Assembly (NCBI GenBank): GCA_002373535.1
Contig: DFKL01000082.1
Coordinates: forward strand, 1 to 13,742
Direction of reading: 5' to 3'
Length of the DNA: 13,742 bases
DNA from: Prevotellaceae bacterium UBA3646
GTDB lineage: Bacteria > Bacteroidota > Bacteroidia > Bacteroidales > Bacteroidaceae
Of the stretch, positions 13,667-13,742 are shown in pieces. The translations under genes and the position numbers were made by a program. How positions within the stretch are numbered: the stretch's first letter is position 1; each line of letters opens with the position of its first letter. The notes below the pieces were generated by a model. It was given only the letters and a program-made list of their open reading frames with translations, ran no database searches and was not told where the DNA came from.

Positions 13667-13742
13667 ATGGCAACAAAAGTAGCTATTAACGGCTTCGGTC
13701 GTATCGGTCGCCTCGCCTTTCGTCAGATGTTCGAGGCTGAAG
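13667..13742 (+). CDS. gapA: Glyceraldehyde-3-phosphate dehydrogenase, N-terminal fragment
   Basis: The first 25 residues begin M-A-T-K-V-A-I-N-G-F-G-R-I-G-R-L; the I-N-G-F-G-R-I-G-R dinucleotide-binding motif of the GAPDH Rossmann fold is unmistakable. The enzyme converts glyceraldehyde-3-phosphate, NAD+ and phosphate to 1,3-bisphosphoglycerate in glycolysis. The gene runs off the right edge. The 49 bases before the ATG (13618-13666) are A-rich with no Shine-Dalgarno site, as is usual in Bacteroidetes. The isoform cannot be decided from this fragment. Confidence 0.93.
   Translation, partial: MATKVAINGFGRIGRLAFRQMFEAE

Noticed and set aside
1..13742. Mobile elements, CRISPR arrays, tRNA/rRNA genes or a phage-defence island
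   Set aside because: No transposase or integrase, no regularly spaced repeats and no tRNA-like cloverleaf was seen; every long stretch is filled by core or lineage-typical genes.

Overview
The window looks like chromosomal core sequence from the order Bacteroidales, most likely Prevotella or a close relative. Three things point there: promoters of the Bacteroidetes type (TTG, about 20 bases, TAnnTTTG) with no Shine-Dalgarno sites, several Bacteroidales-restricted families (DUF4296, and DUF5112/DUF5113-type and DUF5932-type proteins, recalled from memory), and the style of the GyrA sequence. I see no transposase, phage gene, CRISPR array, tRNA or rRNA. This is accessory biology embedded in housekeeping DNA rather than a genomic island.

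Layout. Bases 1-1248 hold the end of lspA (lipoprotein signal peptidase), a DUF4296 lipoprotein and a 53-residue ORF joined to it by an ATGA overlap. Bases 1249-1387 carry a good Bacteroidetes promoter. From 1388 to 12952 seven genes run on the plus strand with gaps of at most 37 bases or with overlaps: gyrA, two related secreted TPR proteins, a large TPR/histidine-kinase protein, its response regulator, a short membrane protein that looks like the middle of an AbgT transporter, and a pcrA/uvrD-type helicase. A hairpin covering the helicase stop codon closes this block. Convergent to it is mscL (minus strand). At the right end are a 33-residue putative lipoprotein and the start of gapA (GAPDH).

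How the genes relate. The gyrA-to-pcrA block brackets an envelope-sensing module (two exported TPR proteins, a TPR sensor kinase and a regulator) with two DNA-topology/repair enzymes. Whether they share a function or only a transcript cannot be settled from sequence.

Points that stand out: the kinase has a convincing lipoprotein signal but no ATG/GTG/TTG that could start it; the kinase has its ATPase before its only H-box-like histidine; the AbgT-like gene is reduced to about a third of a transporter; the gyrA and gapA promoters share identical spacing and a 12-base core; and mscL and gapA appear to be driven by face-to-face overlapping promoters.
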